A DNA stretch of 64,000 bases from Manis javanica (Eukaryota > Chordata > Mammalia > Pholidota > Manidae): positions 44,963,629 to 45,027,628 of the forward strand of contig NC_133165.1 in assembly GCF_040802235.1 (NCBI RefSeq), read 5' to 3'. This document shows positions 49,396-60,583 of this stretch, in pieces. Numbering within the stretch: the first letter of the stretch is position 1; each line of letters opens with the position of its first letter. The notes under the pieces were generated by a model, which did no database searches, was not told the DNA's origin, and saw nothing but the letters and a program-made list of their open reading frames with translations. Both the position numbers and the translations under genes were made by a program.

Positions 49396-51735
49396 ATGAA
49401 GTGTTTCCAACTGTAGCCATTATGTCTCAATCTGTATGTTTGCGTGTCTAAGTGTGTAAATGAAAAATATTTTCTGGATGGTATTAATAAAAATTTATCT
49501 AAAGACAAGCACTTGCAAAAATTGGGCATTCTAAAACTTCCAGAAAATTCTAATAAAAGATACTAAGCATTAATGCTAATTTAAGTTAAACTGAAACAGA
49601 CATGTCCTTATGGTTACCAGCTGCCTAAGTTTACCTAAAGTCATTGAAGTTGATGTTATTTGTTAAATCTTTCAAGAAAAAATGCTTAAAGAGGGGCTTG
49701 ACTTTGTCTATTGTTTGGTAAAAGCTTTGTGAGCATAGTTGTTAGGAATAAGTAAATTAAATAAGTGTAGCAAATAAACATCTTAATTATAGTGTGTTAA
49801 TGTATTACAGTGTGTTACAGTGTGTATACCTACAAACAGCCTGAGAATCTTTGTAGTAACCTAAAACCTTAAAGTTTTGCTAAGTTAAGTATACATATTT
49901 TGTGCCTCGAGATTATGCTGTAAAGCACATGGTTCCAGGAATTATAAAGTGTGTTCATAAGTTTGTTAATCTAAAGAATGCTAGTGCAATGGTTTACAAT
50001 AGCCCACTTCTCAGTGTTCACTGAAAATTAAAGTTCCTAATGGTTTTAAGGCCTAATTAAAGCTATATAAAGAAGAAAACATCTCCACTTGCTAAAAAAG
50101 ATGTGTGTTTTAATAAAAGAAAGTATAAAGAATGGAAATTCATTTTGTTGAGGGTAAAAGAAGGTAATTGTTCTAAAGTACAGCTATTTATTTAAAGAGG
50201 GAGAACACTGAATGTAAAAGGAAGGTAGAAAGCTTGTGGAAGAATTTAATATGGTCCTGCTATATAAAATTAAAGCAAATGAGTCTCAGGACCAAGTACA
50301 CAGCAAAATTAGGATTTTGTTTTCAGTTAAAAAGACAAAGTTTTTTTAACTGAAAAAACTGTTAGTCTGCTCTTAATGTTGAAAGATTGCAAAAGGTTTT
50401 TCTAATTGTTTTATCAAAACAGTTTCTCATGCTTAAAGTCTCAATGAATTGTCTGAGTATTTAAGAAAATGAGATCTTAATATTAAAGGACTAAAAGTTA
50501 AACTTTGATAACAACTATGTAAACTTCTGTATCTGCCTTTGAAGTATTTTGTTGTCATTCTAGTTAAATGGATAAGTATTGTTTCACGGCAACCTATAAT
50601 CTTATTTAAGCAAATGCCAAAGAAACTTTCTTCTGACAACTTTCCAAAATCAAATTCAAAAAGGTGCTTTTACCTCTAGTTAACTCTGATATTTTCCAGA
50701 GGGCCCCTGGAACATGTCAGAGGAATTTTTCTCCTCATCGGGAAAAATATTTGGCTAATTTGGCTTATTTATCTGATATATATTTACCTGGAAAGCACTG
50801 TCAAAGGGAATGATGCTAAACTTTGTTACTGAATGTTCTATGTTACAGAAATATTCAAATTTTCTTATGTCAACTGTCTTATAGTAAGCTCTCATCTGGT
50901 CTTTTAATCATTGTCATTTGCAAGTCTTTTGTCATTTATTGTCACTGTTTTATTACTCCTAAGCTAGTAAAGAACTAGATTTCAGCAGAACAGGTATTGG
51001 TTACATAGGATTAAGTAAACTAAGGGATATGATTTTGTGACCTTTTGTTTCAAATGTTGCTGATAAAGTGTTTTAAGCTTTTTCTCTTAAGCTGACTGAC
51101 AATTTCATAAATGACAATACCTTTATAAGCAGAATTGAAACATTTATGTTTCTTTCTATTTGACCACTCAAGAATTTAAAAGCTTTCAGTATTTTTATAT
51201 TTCATGGCAATATGTTTATTTGCATAAGTTCAATAAGAATCTGCTTTCCTTGTAAGATGACCAATTAAAAACACATGTTATATTACCACGGCTTTGACTG
51301 GAATTTCATACCTGAGAGACATGTGCATAAACCAAGATATGAACAGCTTTAAGGAACTAAGGTTGACTTTATATAGCCAACAAAGCCCCTTGGAAGAACT
51401 GGCCTGGTACCTTGCTTACAGGGTTGCCAGCAGCCCTACCAGGTGAGTAAGGAAGGTCATTTCCTGGCAGGTGCAGGAACCTCAAAATGTCTTGGGGACC
51501 TCAAGAAGAGAGGAATTCACCCAAATATACAGGTACTGCAGGCAAAACCTGATGTCAAATCTGGCTTGGTTTTCTGGCCTCTAGAGGCCTTTAAAAGTCC
51601 AATCTGAAATTCCTTATAAAAAGTTCCAGCAAAGCACATTTAAAAGATCCTATGTAATCAATTGCTCTTCTTGCTGCACTTATGCAAATAGTCAAGCCAA
51701 GTCTTAATAAATTTCTTAATCTAGTTACTGATAAT
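49396..51735 (+). other. AT-rich, probably old ERV internal/leader sequence
   Basis: No coding frame of note. Sequence style (poor in C, repeated tttaaag and aataaa words, splice-donor-like ccaggtgagta near 51440) resembles decayed ERV1 leader regions, which would make it the continuation of 42450-43314. Contains the 107-bp segment 50758-50864, copied inverted at 52169-52275. Confidence 0.4.
50758..50864 (+). repeat. Inverted repeat arm A (107 bp, perfect)
   Basis: Every base is the reverse complement of 52169-52275. It lies in continuous flanking sequence, so it is the likely donor. Confidence 0.95.
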
Positions 51736-51754
51736 AAAAATGAGGATGATTTTA
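51736..51754. repeat. Target-site duplication of ERV copy 2, left
   Basis: 19 bases, 18 matching 52317-52335. Confidence 0.65.
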
Positions 51755-52009
51755 CATAGTCTACAGGCACACACTTGATATCTACATTTGCTCTCTTACA
51801 ACACTAAACTATGTTTTCTACCTTTATCTTGCATCTACCTACCACTTAAGCATTTTATTAAAAAAATAATAATAATAAAGGGAGAAATGTAGGATTCACA
51901 TATAAATCAAGTATAAAAATCAAACGAATATTCATATTTGACCAGATTGTTTATAGTTCATAATGAGTGATCAAAACTGAAAGTTTCTGTGATGACTGCC
52001 CTTGTACTG

Positions 52010-52078
52010 TTCACCATGTAAGAACTTATTCACTATGTAAGAATTTGTTCACCATGTAAGAACTTGTTCGTTATGCTT
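52010..52078 (+). repeat. 19-bp tandem repeat inside the LTR U3
   Basis: Three units of ttcaccatgtaagaactta type (52010-52028, 52029-52047, 52048-52066) plus a partial unit. The copy at 36.7 kb has a single unit. Confidence 0.8.
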
Positions 52079-52168
52079 CAGAAGATTGGAGACTGACGAG
52101 AATTAGGCTTGGGGTGGATTAATGATTGTGCAATGAGCATTGAGTCCCCTATACAGAATTTTGTTGTT

Positions 52169-52275
52169 GAAAATTTGAATATTTCTGTAACATAGAACAT
52201 TCAGTAACAAAGTTTAGCATCATTCCCTTTGACAGTGCTTTCCAGGTAAATATATATCAGATAAATAAGCCAAAT
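52169..52275 (-). repeat. Inverted repeat arm B (107 bp, perfect), inserted in the LTR
   Basis: Exact reverse complement of 50758-50864. The LTR at 62018 runs from gttgtt to the aataaat signal without it, so it is an insertion in this LTR. Confidence 0.95.
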
Positions 52276-52316
52276 CAACCATTTGATCAATAAATATGAG
52301 AGATACCCTTTCAAAA

Positions 52317-52335
52317 AAAAATGAGGGTGATTTTA
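52317..52335. repeat. Target-site duplication of ERV copy 2, right
   Basis: 19 bases following the A-run; partner of 51736-51754. Confidence 0.65.
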
Positions 52336-53254
52336 GAGAAAAGTATTGTTTCAATAATGCAGCCTTATCTATACTAAATCCTAATACTAGTCATTGGGAC
52401 ATAGACTAGATCCAGAATTCTAGTTTCCCCAAAATATCTAGCTATGATTCTCCAGATGTTTTAGTTTTCTCCCATCATTTCAATTAAAATTTTACTGTTT
52501 CTATTCCTCATATTCAGCCATACATTCTTAATCTTGTCAAGTTTCTCCAAAAAGGAAAATCCAACTCCAGATGTTGCTTCTTAACCCAATAACACGATTT
52601 GTCCTATCTTGCCTAGAGCCATAAAACTGCAAATAGTAATAGAAATGGAACCCAGTATAGAAGCGCTAATATTCTGAGGCCCTCTCAACTGACCACTGAT
52701 GGAGACCTAATTGCACCCTTTATGCGTCCCCTCTCAGCATAAAGCAGCCAGAACAGTGGTTGCACTTTTTCCCTAGCAGCAGCTAGGGTTTCCATCTATA
52801 GAGGGGGGAATGAAACAGGGACCTTGAGCTTAGACAGAATAGGGTGAGGGCCTCCGGAGAAAGCAAGGCAGGATATTTGCAGTCAGAGCAATGTAACTAC
52901 ATGCAAGGAAACCCCCCACCAAAACTCTGTGTTAAATATTAAGCTCTAGAGTCATTCTTCAGTGAGAACAGTTAAAACTCAAAAGGCCAGGAGCAACTTG
53001 GCCTGGAATGTATGAGTGTTCCACAAATAAAGAAGGGTATCTCATCATAACCTGTGACTTCACGGTAAACAGTCCTAGCAAACAGACAGCAACCCAGCCC
53101 ACCTCAGGGGCAGGGCGGTGGTACAAATCCACACCCTAAGCCCTCTCTTCACATTATCAAAGTATATGTGGCATGCGGTGCATCCTTCCTGCTCTAATAG
53201 ATTATCCCGGAAATAGTCATGAAAGATTTCTCTGAGCTCTGCCATCTGATTGTG
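52336..53254. other. Undefined retroelement-like sequence before the env remnant
   Basis: No recognised gene. Could be decayed ERV internal sequence. Nothing specific supported. Confidence 0.3.
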
Positions 53255-53262
53255 ATGACAAC

Positions 53263-53778
53263 TTGAAGCTTTTAGATCCCACCTCTGTTGCAGTTGCAGC
53301 TGCATTCATCCTTCCAGTTCCTGGACATCTTGGTGGAATGCAAAAAGAGATATCTAAGCTGGCCTGTGTATATAATAAGACAACAAATTTGACTGCTTCT
53401 GTATTATCTGAACTCAATCAAGAGCTAGGAGAAGTGCGAGTTATGGTACTTCAGAATCATGCTTCTATAGACTGTCTGCTGTTAAAAGACCATATGGGAT
53501 GTGAACAGTTTCCAGGAATGTGCTATTTTAATTTGTCTGATTTTTCTCAAACTATTCAAAATCTATTAGACAATACTCATCATATTATTAATAAGTTTTC
53601 ACAAATGCCTGGGTTACCTAATCGGTTTTCTAGGTTTTATTGGATATGGCCAGTAATTGTAGGTCTGCTTTTGTTATGTATCTGTATTCCTGTTCTGTTA
53701 ATGTGTGTATGTAATTTAATTAGTTTGTTAAGACCTATGCATGCTTACATTACTCTACAAGAAGTGTCAAATAAATAA
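53263..53778 (+). pseudogene. Endogenous retrovirus envelope, transmembrane (TM) subunit remnant
   Basis: A 171-codon frame, open to its stop, with the layout of a gamma/alpha-type retroviral TM ectodomain. A hydrophobic Ala/Val-rich segment lies near the start, then a heptad-like helix (residues about 30-60) and an immunosuppressive-domain-like stretch beginning LQNHASID (about 63-75). Next is a CX6C motif in which the usual adjacent third cysteine is Tyr. A membrane anchor (about 125-153, WPVIVGLLLLCICIPVLLM) and an 18-residue tail follow. No surface subunit, signal peptide or furin site is present upstream, so it is a fragment. The ATG at 53263 may not be an authentic start. The matching post-env region and LTR follow after two L1 insertions. 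Confidence 0.8.
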
Positions 53779-54432
53779 TCTTCTCATATTTTCTTCCTTT
53801 GCTACTTCTATAGCTTTTCTTTTTCCTTCCTAAATACAGCCCTTTACTAGAATTCATGCCTCATGCTTAAAATTACTATGTATCATAATACTTCCAGCTG
53901 GTAAAGATACCTCAAGACATGTGCTGGACATAGAAGCCATGGGGCATAAATCTGCAAAGAAGTAAGAAGCTAACCTTTTCAAAGAATACTACTTCTCTCT
54001 CACTTAACAACTTCACATCTCCCTGTATGGCCCTGGAAGATGGCTGGTTAGCCAGAGATGGGTAAGATTGCTCAAGGGAGGAAAAACCTAAGGCACAGTC
54101 GCAGGGGGGGCCATCAGGTGAGAAATGGGGGGTCAGCAGGGGTGAGGCATAGAACCTCAGCCCCCAGTTTTAAGAGAAATCTTCTGCACCCACGGTGGTT
54201 TTGTTGCCCTTCTCTAGCTCAGATCAATACCTAGTCTAAAAGGCATGGACCTGACCACCTACACTTGCCTTCCTACTGCACTAAACTCTACTTTCCATCT
54301 TTATATTACATCACAAGATTTAAAAAACAGATGATCTTTTATGAAAAAGTAAACTGTATTAAAAAGCTTTCTATTAGAAACTAATCTTTATTACATTTAC
54401 CCACTACTTCAACATTTTATTTAAAAAAATAA
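53779..54432 (+). mobile_element. ERV post-env region, copy 3
   Basis: Homologous to 36030-36600 and, in its last part, to 51770-51850. Interrupted at 54433 by L1 insertions and resumes with the polypurine tract at 62005. Confidence 0.75.
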
Positions 54433-55253
54433 GGGGAGGTGGAGCCAAGTTGACACTGTGAGTAGGGCAGTGGAAATCTCCCAAAACCATATATATTTTT
54501 GAAAATACAACAAATACAACTATTCTTGAAAGAGAGACCAGAAGATTCAGGACAACAGCCAGGCTACATCTACATCTGTGAGAACCCAGCACCTCACGAA
54601 GGGGATAAGATACAAGCCGCGGCCCAGCAGGACCTGAGCGCCACCCCTACCCCAGCTCCCCAGTGGGAGGAGAGGAGTCAGAGCAGGGAGGGAGAGGGAT
54701 CCCAGGACTGCTAAATACCCAGCCCTAGCCATCCGCACCAGAGCACAGACACACAGTGTGTGGTGTGCTGGATACTAGGGATATGGAACAGTAAAACCTG
54801 CGAGCGGGTTCTCACAGCTGGTGTCCCTGGGACAAAAGAAAAATGAGTGCTTTTTGAAAGTCTTAAAGGGACAGGAGCCTCATAGCTTGACAGAAGTGTC
54901 CTGGCACAGTCATCCCAGCATCTGGGAATCCCAGGGAACTCTGGGTACCCTAACCCCCTGGGCAGTAGCACAGCTCTGAGGGGTGATAAACAGCCTCCTA
55001 CCTGTTCCCCCTCCAGCGTGGCCCTGCCATAGCTGAGCAGCAGCCTGAGACCAGCCACACCCACAGCAGTCCCACAGAGTTACCTCCACAGCTACCCGGG
55101 AAAGAATCAGAGACACCATATGCACACAGCTGCCCAGCACAAGCCCCTAGGGGTTGTAGTCCTCCCAGGAGAGGAAGGCAAGGAGCAAGCAAAAAGGAAC
55201 TTTGTTCTCTCAGCTGACACACGCGCCAACTGACCACAACTACCTCTGTCACC

Positions 55254-55995
55254 ATGAAAAGGCAGAAGAATTTGATCCAGACCAGAATCACACAGACATC
55301 CTCCCCTCTCAGGGGACATAGACTTAAACAATCTTCCTGAAAAGTCATTCAAAATAAAGGTCATAACCATGCTGATGGACCTGCAAGAGAAATATGCAAG
55401 AGCTAAGGAGGGAGAATAAAGAAATAAAACAATCTCCAGAAGGACTTACAAGCAAAATGGAAGAGGTGTAAGAGACCGTTAATGGAATAGAAATCAGAGA
55501 ACAGGAACCCAGAGAAGCTGACACAGAGAGAGAGATAAAAGAATCTCCAGGAATGAAAGACTATTAAGAGAACTGTGTGACCAATCCAAATGGAATAATA
55601 TTTGCATTATAGGGTTACCAGAAGGAGAGAGAGAGAAAGGGATAGAAAGTGTATTTGAAGAAATAATTGCTGAAAACTTCCCCAAACGGGGGGAGAAAAT
55701 AGTCGCTCAAACCACGGAGGCACACAGAACTCCCAACACAAGGGACCCAAGGAGGACAACACCAAGACACATAATAATAAAAATGGCAAAGATCAAGGAC
55801 AAGGACAGAGTTTTAAAGGCAGCCAGAGAAGGAAAAAAGGTCACCTACAAAGGAAAACCCATCAGGTTATCATCAGACTTCTCAACAGAAACCTTACAGG
55901 CCAGAGGAGAATGGCATGATATATTTAACACAATGAAACAGAAGGGCCTTAAACCAAGAATACTGTATGCAGCACGATTATCATTTAGATATTAA
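55254..55995 (+). pseudogene. L1 ORF1 remnant
   Basis: Starts MKRQKNLIQT. An in-frame stop follows shortly, and the conserved central and C-terminal domains continue in other frames (NNICIIGLPEGERE; KDRVLKAAREGKKVTYKG). RNA-binding chaperone of L1, non-functional here. Confidence 0.8.
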
Positions 55996-56383
55996 GGAAG
56001 GATTAAACAATTCTCAGACAAGCAAAAGATGAGGGAATTTGCCTCCCACAAACCATCTCTACAGGGTATTTTAGAGGGACAGCTCTAGATGGGAGCACTC
56101 CTAAGGCCAAAAAATAAAATCGCAGCAAAGAAAACAGAACAATCAAACACTAACTAAAGGCAAAAAATAAAATCAACTACCCACAAAAGCAGTCAAAGGA
56201 AACACAAAAGGGCATGAAATAAAACACCTAACATGTAAAGAATGGAGGAGTAGGAATAAGAAGGGAGAGAAATAAAGAATCATCAGACTGTTTATAATAG
56301 CTCAATAAGTGAGTTAAGTTAGACAGTCAGATAGTAAAGAAGCTAACCTTGAACCTTTGGTAACCACGAACCTAAAGCCCACA

Positions 56384-59300
56384 ATGGCAATAAGTACATA
56401 TCTTTCAATAATCACCCTAAATGTAAATGACCTGAATGCACCAATCAAAAGACACAGAGTAATAGAATGGATAAAAAAGCAAGACCCATCTATATATTGC
56501 TTACAAGAGACTCACCTCAAACCCAAAGACATGCACAGACTAAAAGTCAAGGGATGGGAAAAGATATTTCATGCAAACAACAGGGAGAAAAAAGCAGGTG
56601 TTGCAGTACTACTATCACACCAAATAGACTTCAAAACAAAGAAAATCACAAGAGATAAAGAAGGACATTACATAATCATAAAGGGCTCAGTCCAACAAGA
56701 GGATATAACCATTATAAATATATATGCACACAACACAGGAGCACCTGAATATGTGCAACAAATACTAACAGAACTAAAGAAGGAAATAGAATGCAATGAA
56801 TTCAATTTAGGAGACTTCAACACACCACTCACTCCAAAGGATAGATTCACCAGACAGAAAATAAGTAAGGACACAGAGGCACTGAACAACACAGTAGAAC
56901 AGATGGACCTAATAGACATCTATAGAGCTCTACATCCAAAAGCAACAGGATACACATTCTTCTCAAGTGCACATGGAACATTCTCCAGAATAGACCACAT
57001 ACCAGGCCACAAAAAGAGCCTCAGTAAATTCAAAAAGATTGAAATTCTACCAATCAACTTCTCAGACCACAAAGGTATAAAATTAGAAATAAATTGTACA
57101 AAGAAAGCAAAAAGGCTCACAAACACATGGAGGCTTAACAACATGCTCCTAAATAATCAATGGATCAATGACCAAATCAAAATAGAGATCCAGCAATATA
57201 TGGAAATAAATAACAACAACACAAAGCCCCAACTTCTGTGGGATGCAGCGAAAGCAGTTTTAAGAGGAAAGTATAAACCAATCCAGGCATACTTAAAGAA
57301 GGAAGAACAATCCCAAATGAATAGTCTAAAGACAAAATTATTGAAATTGGAAAAAGAAGAACAAATGAGGCCTAGGGTCAGCAGAAGGAGGGACATAATA
57401 AAGATCAGAGAAAAAATAAATAAAATTGAGAAGAATAAAACAATAGAAAAAATAAATGAAACCAAGAGCTGGTTGATTGAGAAAATAAACAAAATAGATA
57501 ACCCCCTAGCCAGACTTGTTAAGAGAAAAAGAGAACCTACACACATCAATAGAATCAGAAATGAGAAACGAAAAATCATGACAGACCCCACAGAAATACA
57601 AAGAATTACTAGAGAATACTACAAAAATCTATATGCTAACAAGGTGGAAAACCTACAAGAAATGGACAACTTCCTAGAAAAACACAACCTTCCAAGACTG
57701 ACCAAGGAAGAAACACAAAATCTAAACAGACCAATTTCAGCAATGAAATAGAATCGGTAATCAAAAAACTACCCAAGAGCAAAACTCCGGGGCCAGATGG
57801 ATTTACTGCGGAATTTTTATCAGACATACAGAGAAGACATAATACCCATTCTCCTTAAAGTTTTCCAAAAAATAGAAGAGGAGGGAATACTCCCAAACTC
57901 ATTCTATGGAGCCAGCATCACCCTAATACCAAAACCAAGCAAAGACCCCACCAAAAAAGAATATTACAGACCACTATCCCTAATGAACATAGATGCAAAA
58001 ATACTAAACAAAATATTAGCAAACCGAATTCAAAAATACATCAAGAGGATCATACACCATGACCAAGTGGGATTTATCCCAGGGATGCAAGGATGGTACA
58101 ACATTCGATAATCCATCAACATCATCCACCACATAACCAAAAAGAAGGACAAAAATCACATGATCATCTCCATAGATGCTGAAAAAGCATTCGACAAAAT
58201 TCAACATGCATTCATGACAAAAACCCTCAACAAAATGGATATAGGGGACAAATACCTCAACATAATAATAAAGGCCATATATGAAAAACCCACAGCCAAC
58301 ATCATACTTAACAGCGAGAAGCCGAAAGCTTTTCCTCTAAGATTGGGAACAAGACAGGGATGCCTAATCTTCCCACTGTTATTCAACATAGTACTGGAGG
58401 TCCTAGACAAGGTAATTAAACAAAATAAAGAATACATGGAATCCAGATCAGTAAAGAAGAAATTAAACTGTCACTATTTGCAGATGACATGATATTGTAC
58501 ATAAAAAACCCTAAAGACTAGTGAAGTTTGGAGTGCCAAAACTAATAGAACTAATATCGGAATACAGCAAAGCTGCAGGATACAAAATTAATGCACAGAG
58601 ATCTGTTGCTTTCCTATACACTCACGATGAGCTAACAGAAAGAGTAATTAGAAAAACAATTCCATTCACAATTGGATCAAAAAGAATAAAATACCTAGGA
58701 ATAAACCTAACCAAGGAAGTGAAAGATCTATACCCCAAAAACCACAAGACACTCTTAATAGAAATTAAAGAGGACAGTAACAAATGGAAACTCATCCCAT
58801 GCTCTTGGCTAGAAAGAATTAATATCGTCAAAATGGCCATCCTGCCCAAAGCAACATACAGATTCGATGCAATCCCTATCAAATTACCAACAGCATGCTT
58901 CAATGAACTGGAACAAATAGTTCAAAAATTCATATGGAAACATCAAAGACCCCAAATAGCCAAATCAATCCTGAGAAGGAAGAATAAAGAGGGGGGGATC
59001 TCACTCCCCAACTTCAAGCTCTACTACAAAGCCACGGTAATCAAGACAATTTGGTACTGGCACAAGAACAGATCGACAGACCAATGGAACAGAATAGAGA
59101 CTCCAAACATTAATCCAAACATATATGGTCAACTAATATTCGATAAAGGGGCCATGGACATACAATGGGGAAATGACAGTCTCTTCAACAGATGGTGCTG
59201 GCAAAACTGGACAGCTACATGTAAGAGAATGAAACTGGATCACTGTCTAACCCCATACACAAAAGTAAATTTGAAATGGATCAAAGACTTGAATGTAAGT

Positions 59301-60190
59301 CATGAAACCATAAAACTCTTAGAAAAAAATATAGGCAAAAATCTCTTAGACATAAACATGAGTGACCTCTTCTTGAACATAACTCCCCGGGCAAGGGAAA
59401 CAAAAGCAAAAATGAACAAATGGGACTATATCAAGCGGAAAAGCTTCTGTACAGCAAAGGACTCCATCAATAGAACAAAAAGGTATCCTACAGTATGGGA
59501 GAATATATTCATAAATGACAGATCTGACAAAGGGTTGACATCCAAAATATATAAAGAGCTCATGCACCTCAACAAACAAAAAGCAAATAATTCAATTAAA
59601 AAATGGTCAGAGGAGCAGAAAGGACAATTTTCCAAAGAAGAAATTCGGATGGCCAACAGAAACATGAAAAGATGCTCCACATCGCTTGTCATCAGAAAAA
59701 TGCAAATTAAAACCACAATAAGATATCACCTCACACCAGTAAGGATTGCCACCATCTAAAGGACAAACAACAACAAATGTTGGCGAGGTTGCGGAGAAGG
59801 AGAACCCTCCTACACTGCTGGTGGGAATGTAAACTAGTTCAACCATTGTGGAAATCAGTATGGAGGTTCCTCACAATGCTCAAAATAGAAATACCATTTG
59901 ACCCAGGAATTCCACTTCTAGGAATTTACCCTAAGAATGCAGCACTCCAGTTTGAAAAAGACAGATGCACCCCTATGTTTATTGCAGCGCTATTTACAAT
60001 AGCCAAGAAATGGAAGGAACCTAAATGTCCATGAGTAGATGAATGGATAAAGAAGATGTGGTATATATACACAATGGAATATTACTCAGCTATAAGAAAA
60101 AAAACAGATCCTACCATTCGCAACAACATGGATGGAGCTAGAGGGTATTATCCTCAGTTAAATAAGCCAGGAGGAGAAAGACAAGTACCA
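56384..60190 (+). pseudogene. L1 ORF2 remnant (endonuclease-reverse transcriptase)
   Basis: The first segment is open to 57751 (endonuclease, 455 codons from the usual MAISTYLSIITLN start). The RT and C-terminal segments follow in shifted frames at 57797-58111, 58160-58492, 58521-59759 and 59777-60034. The catalytic FADD is intact but frames around it are not. Confidence 0.88.
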
Positions 60191-60583
60191 AATGATTTCA
60201 CTCATATGTGGAGTGTAAGAACAAAAGAAAACTGAAGGAACAAAACAGCAGCAGAAGCACAGAACCCAAGAATGGACTAACAGTTACCAAAGGGAAAGGG
60301 ACTGTGGAGGATGGTTGGGAAGGGTGGGATAAGGGCAGGAAATAAGAAAGGGGGCATTACGATTAAGATGTATAGTGTGTGTGTGGGGCATGGGGAGGGC
60401 TGTGCAACACAGAGAAGACAAGTAGTGATTTTACAGCATCTTACTATGTTGATGGACAGTGACTGTGAATGGGTATGTGGGGAACTTGGTGAACATAATG
60501 TCCTTCATGTAATTGTAGATTAATGATACCAAAATAAAATTAAAAATAAATAAATAAATAAAACGTTCATCAGGAAAAAAAAA

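Larger units (their letters stand above)
51755..52316 (+). mobile_element. ERV 3' end, probably retrotransposed by L1 (processed copy 2)
   Basis: Starts about 130 bases before the LTR, includes the polypurine tract aaagggagaaa (51877-51887) and an LTR from TGTAGGATTC (51888), and stops 16 bases after AATAAA (about 52291) in an A-run. It lacks the rest of R and U5 present at 62300-62450. Flanked by aaaaatgaggatgatttta at 51736-51754 and the same with one change at 52317-52335. The LTR is interrupted by the inverted 107-bp insert 52169-52275. Confidence 0.7.
54433..60563 (+). mobile_element. Full-length LINE-1 (sense), all frames broken
   Basis: 6.1 kb, with 5'UTR from 54433, ORF1 from the ATG at 55254, ORF2 from about 56384, 3'UTR and a TAAA-repeat tail (60541-60563). 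The ORF1 C-terminal domain reads KGKPIRLSSDFSTETLQARG and LKPRILYAARLSFRY. ORF2 has the endonuclease with QETHLKP and SDHKGIKLE, and an intact FADD catalytic box at about 58481-58493. ORF2 is broken by a frame change near 57750, a stop at 58109-58111, a frame change just before the FADD box, further change by 58520, and stops at 59757-59759 and 60032-60034. It cannot encode an active protein. Inserted in the ERV between env and 3' LTR. Confidence 0.93.

Noticed and set aside
51860-51880. AAT repeat as a CRISPR-like or microsatellite feature
   Set aside because: Only a short A-rich run before an ERV polypurine tract. No CRISPR, phage or bacterial feature exists in this mammalian window.
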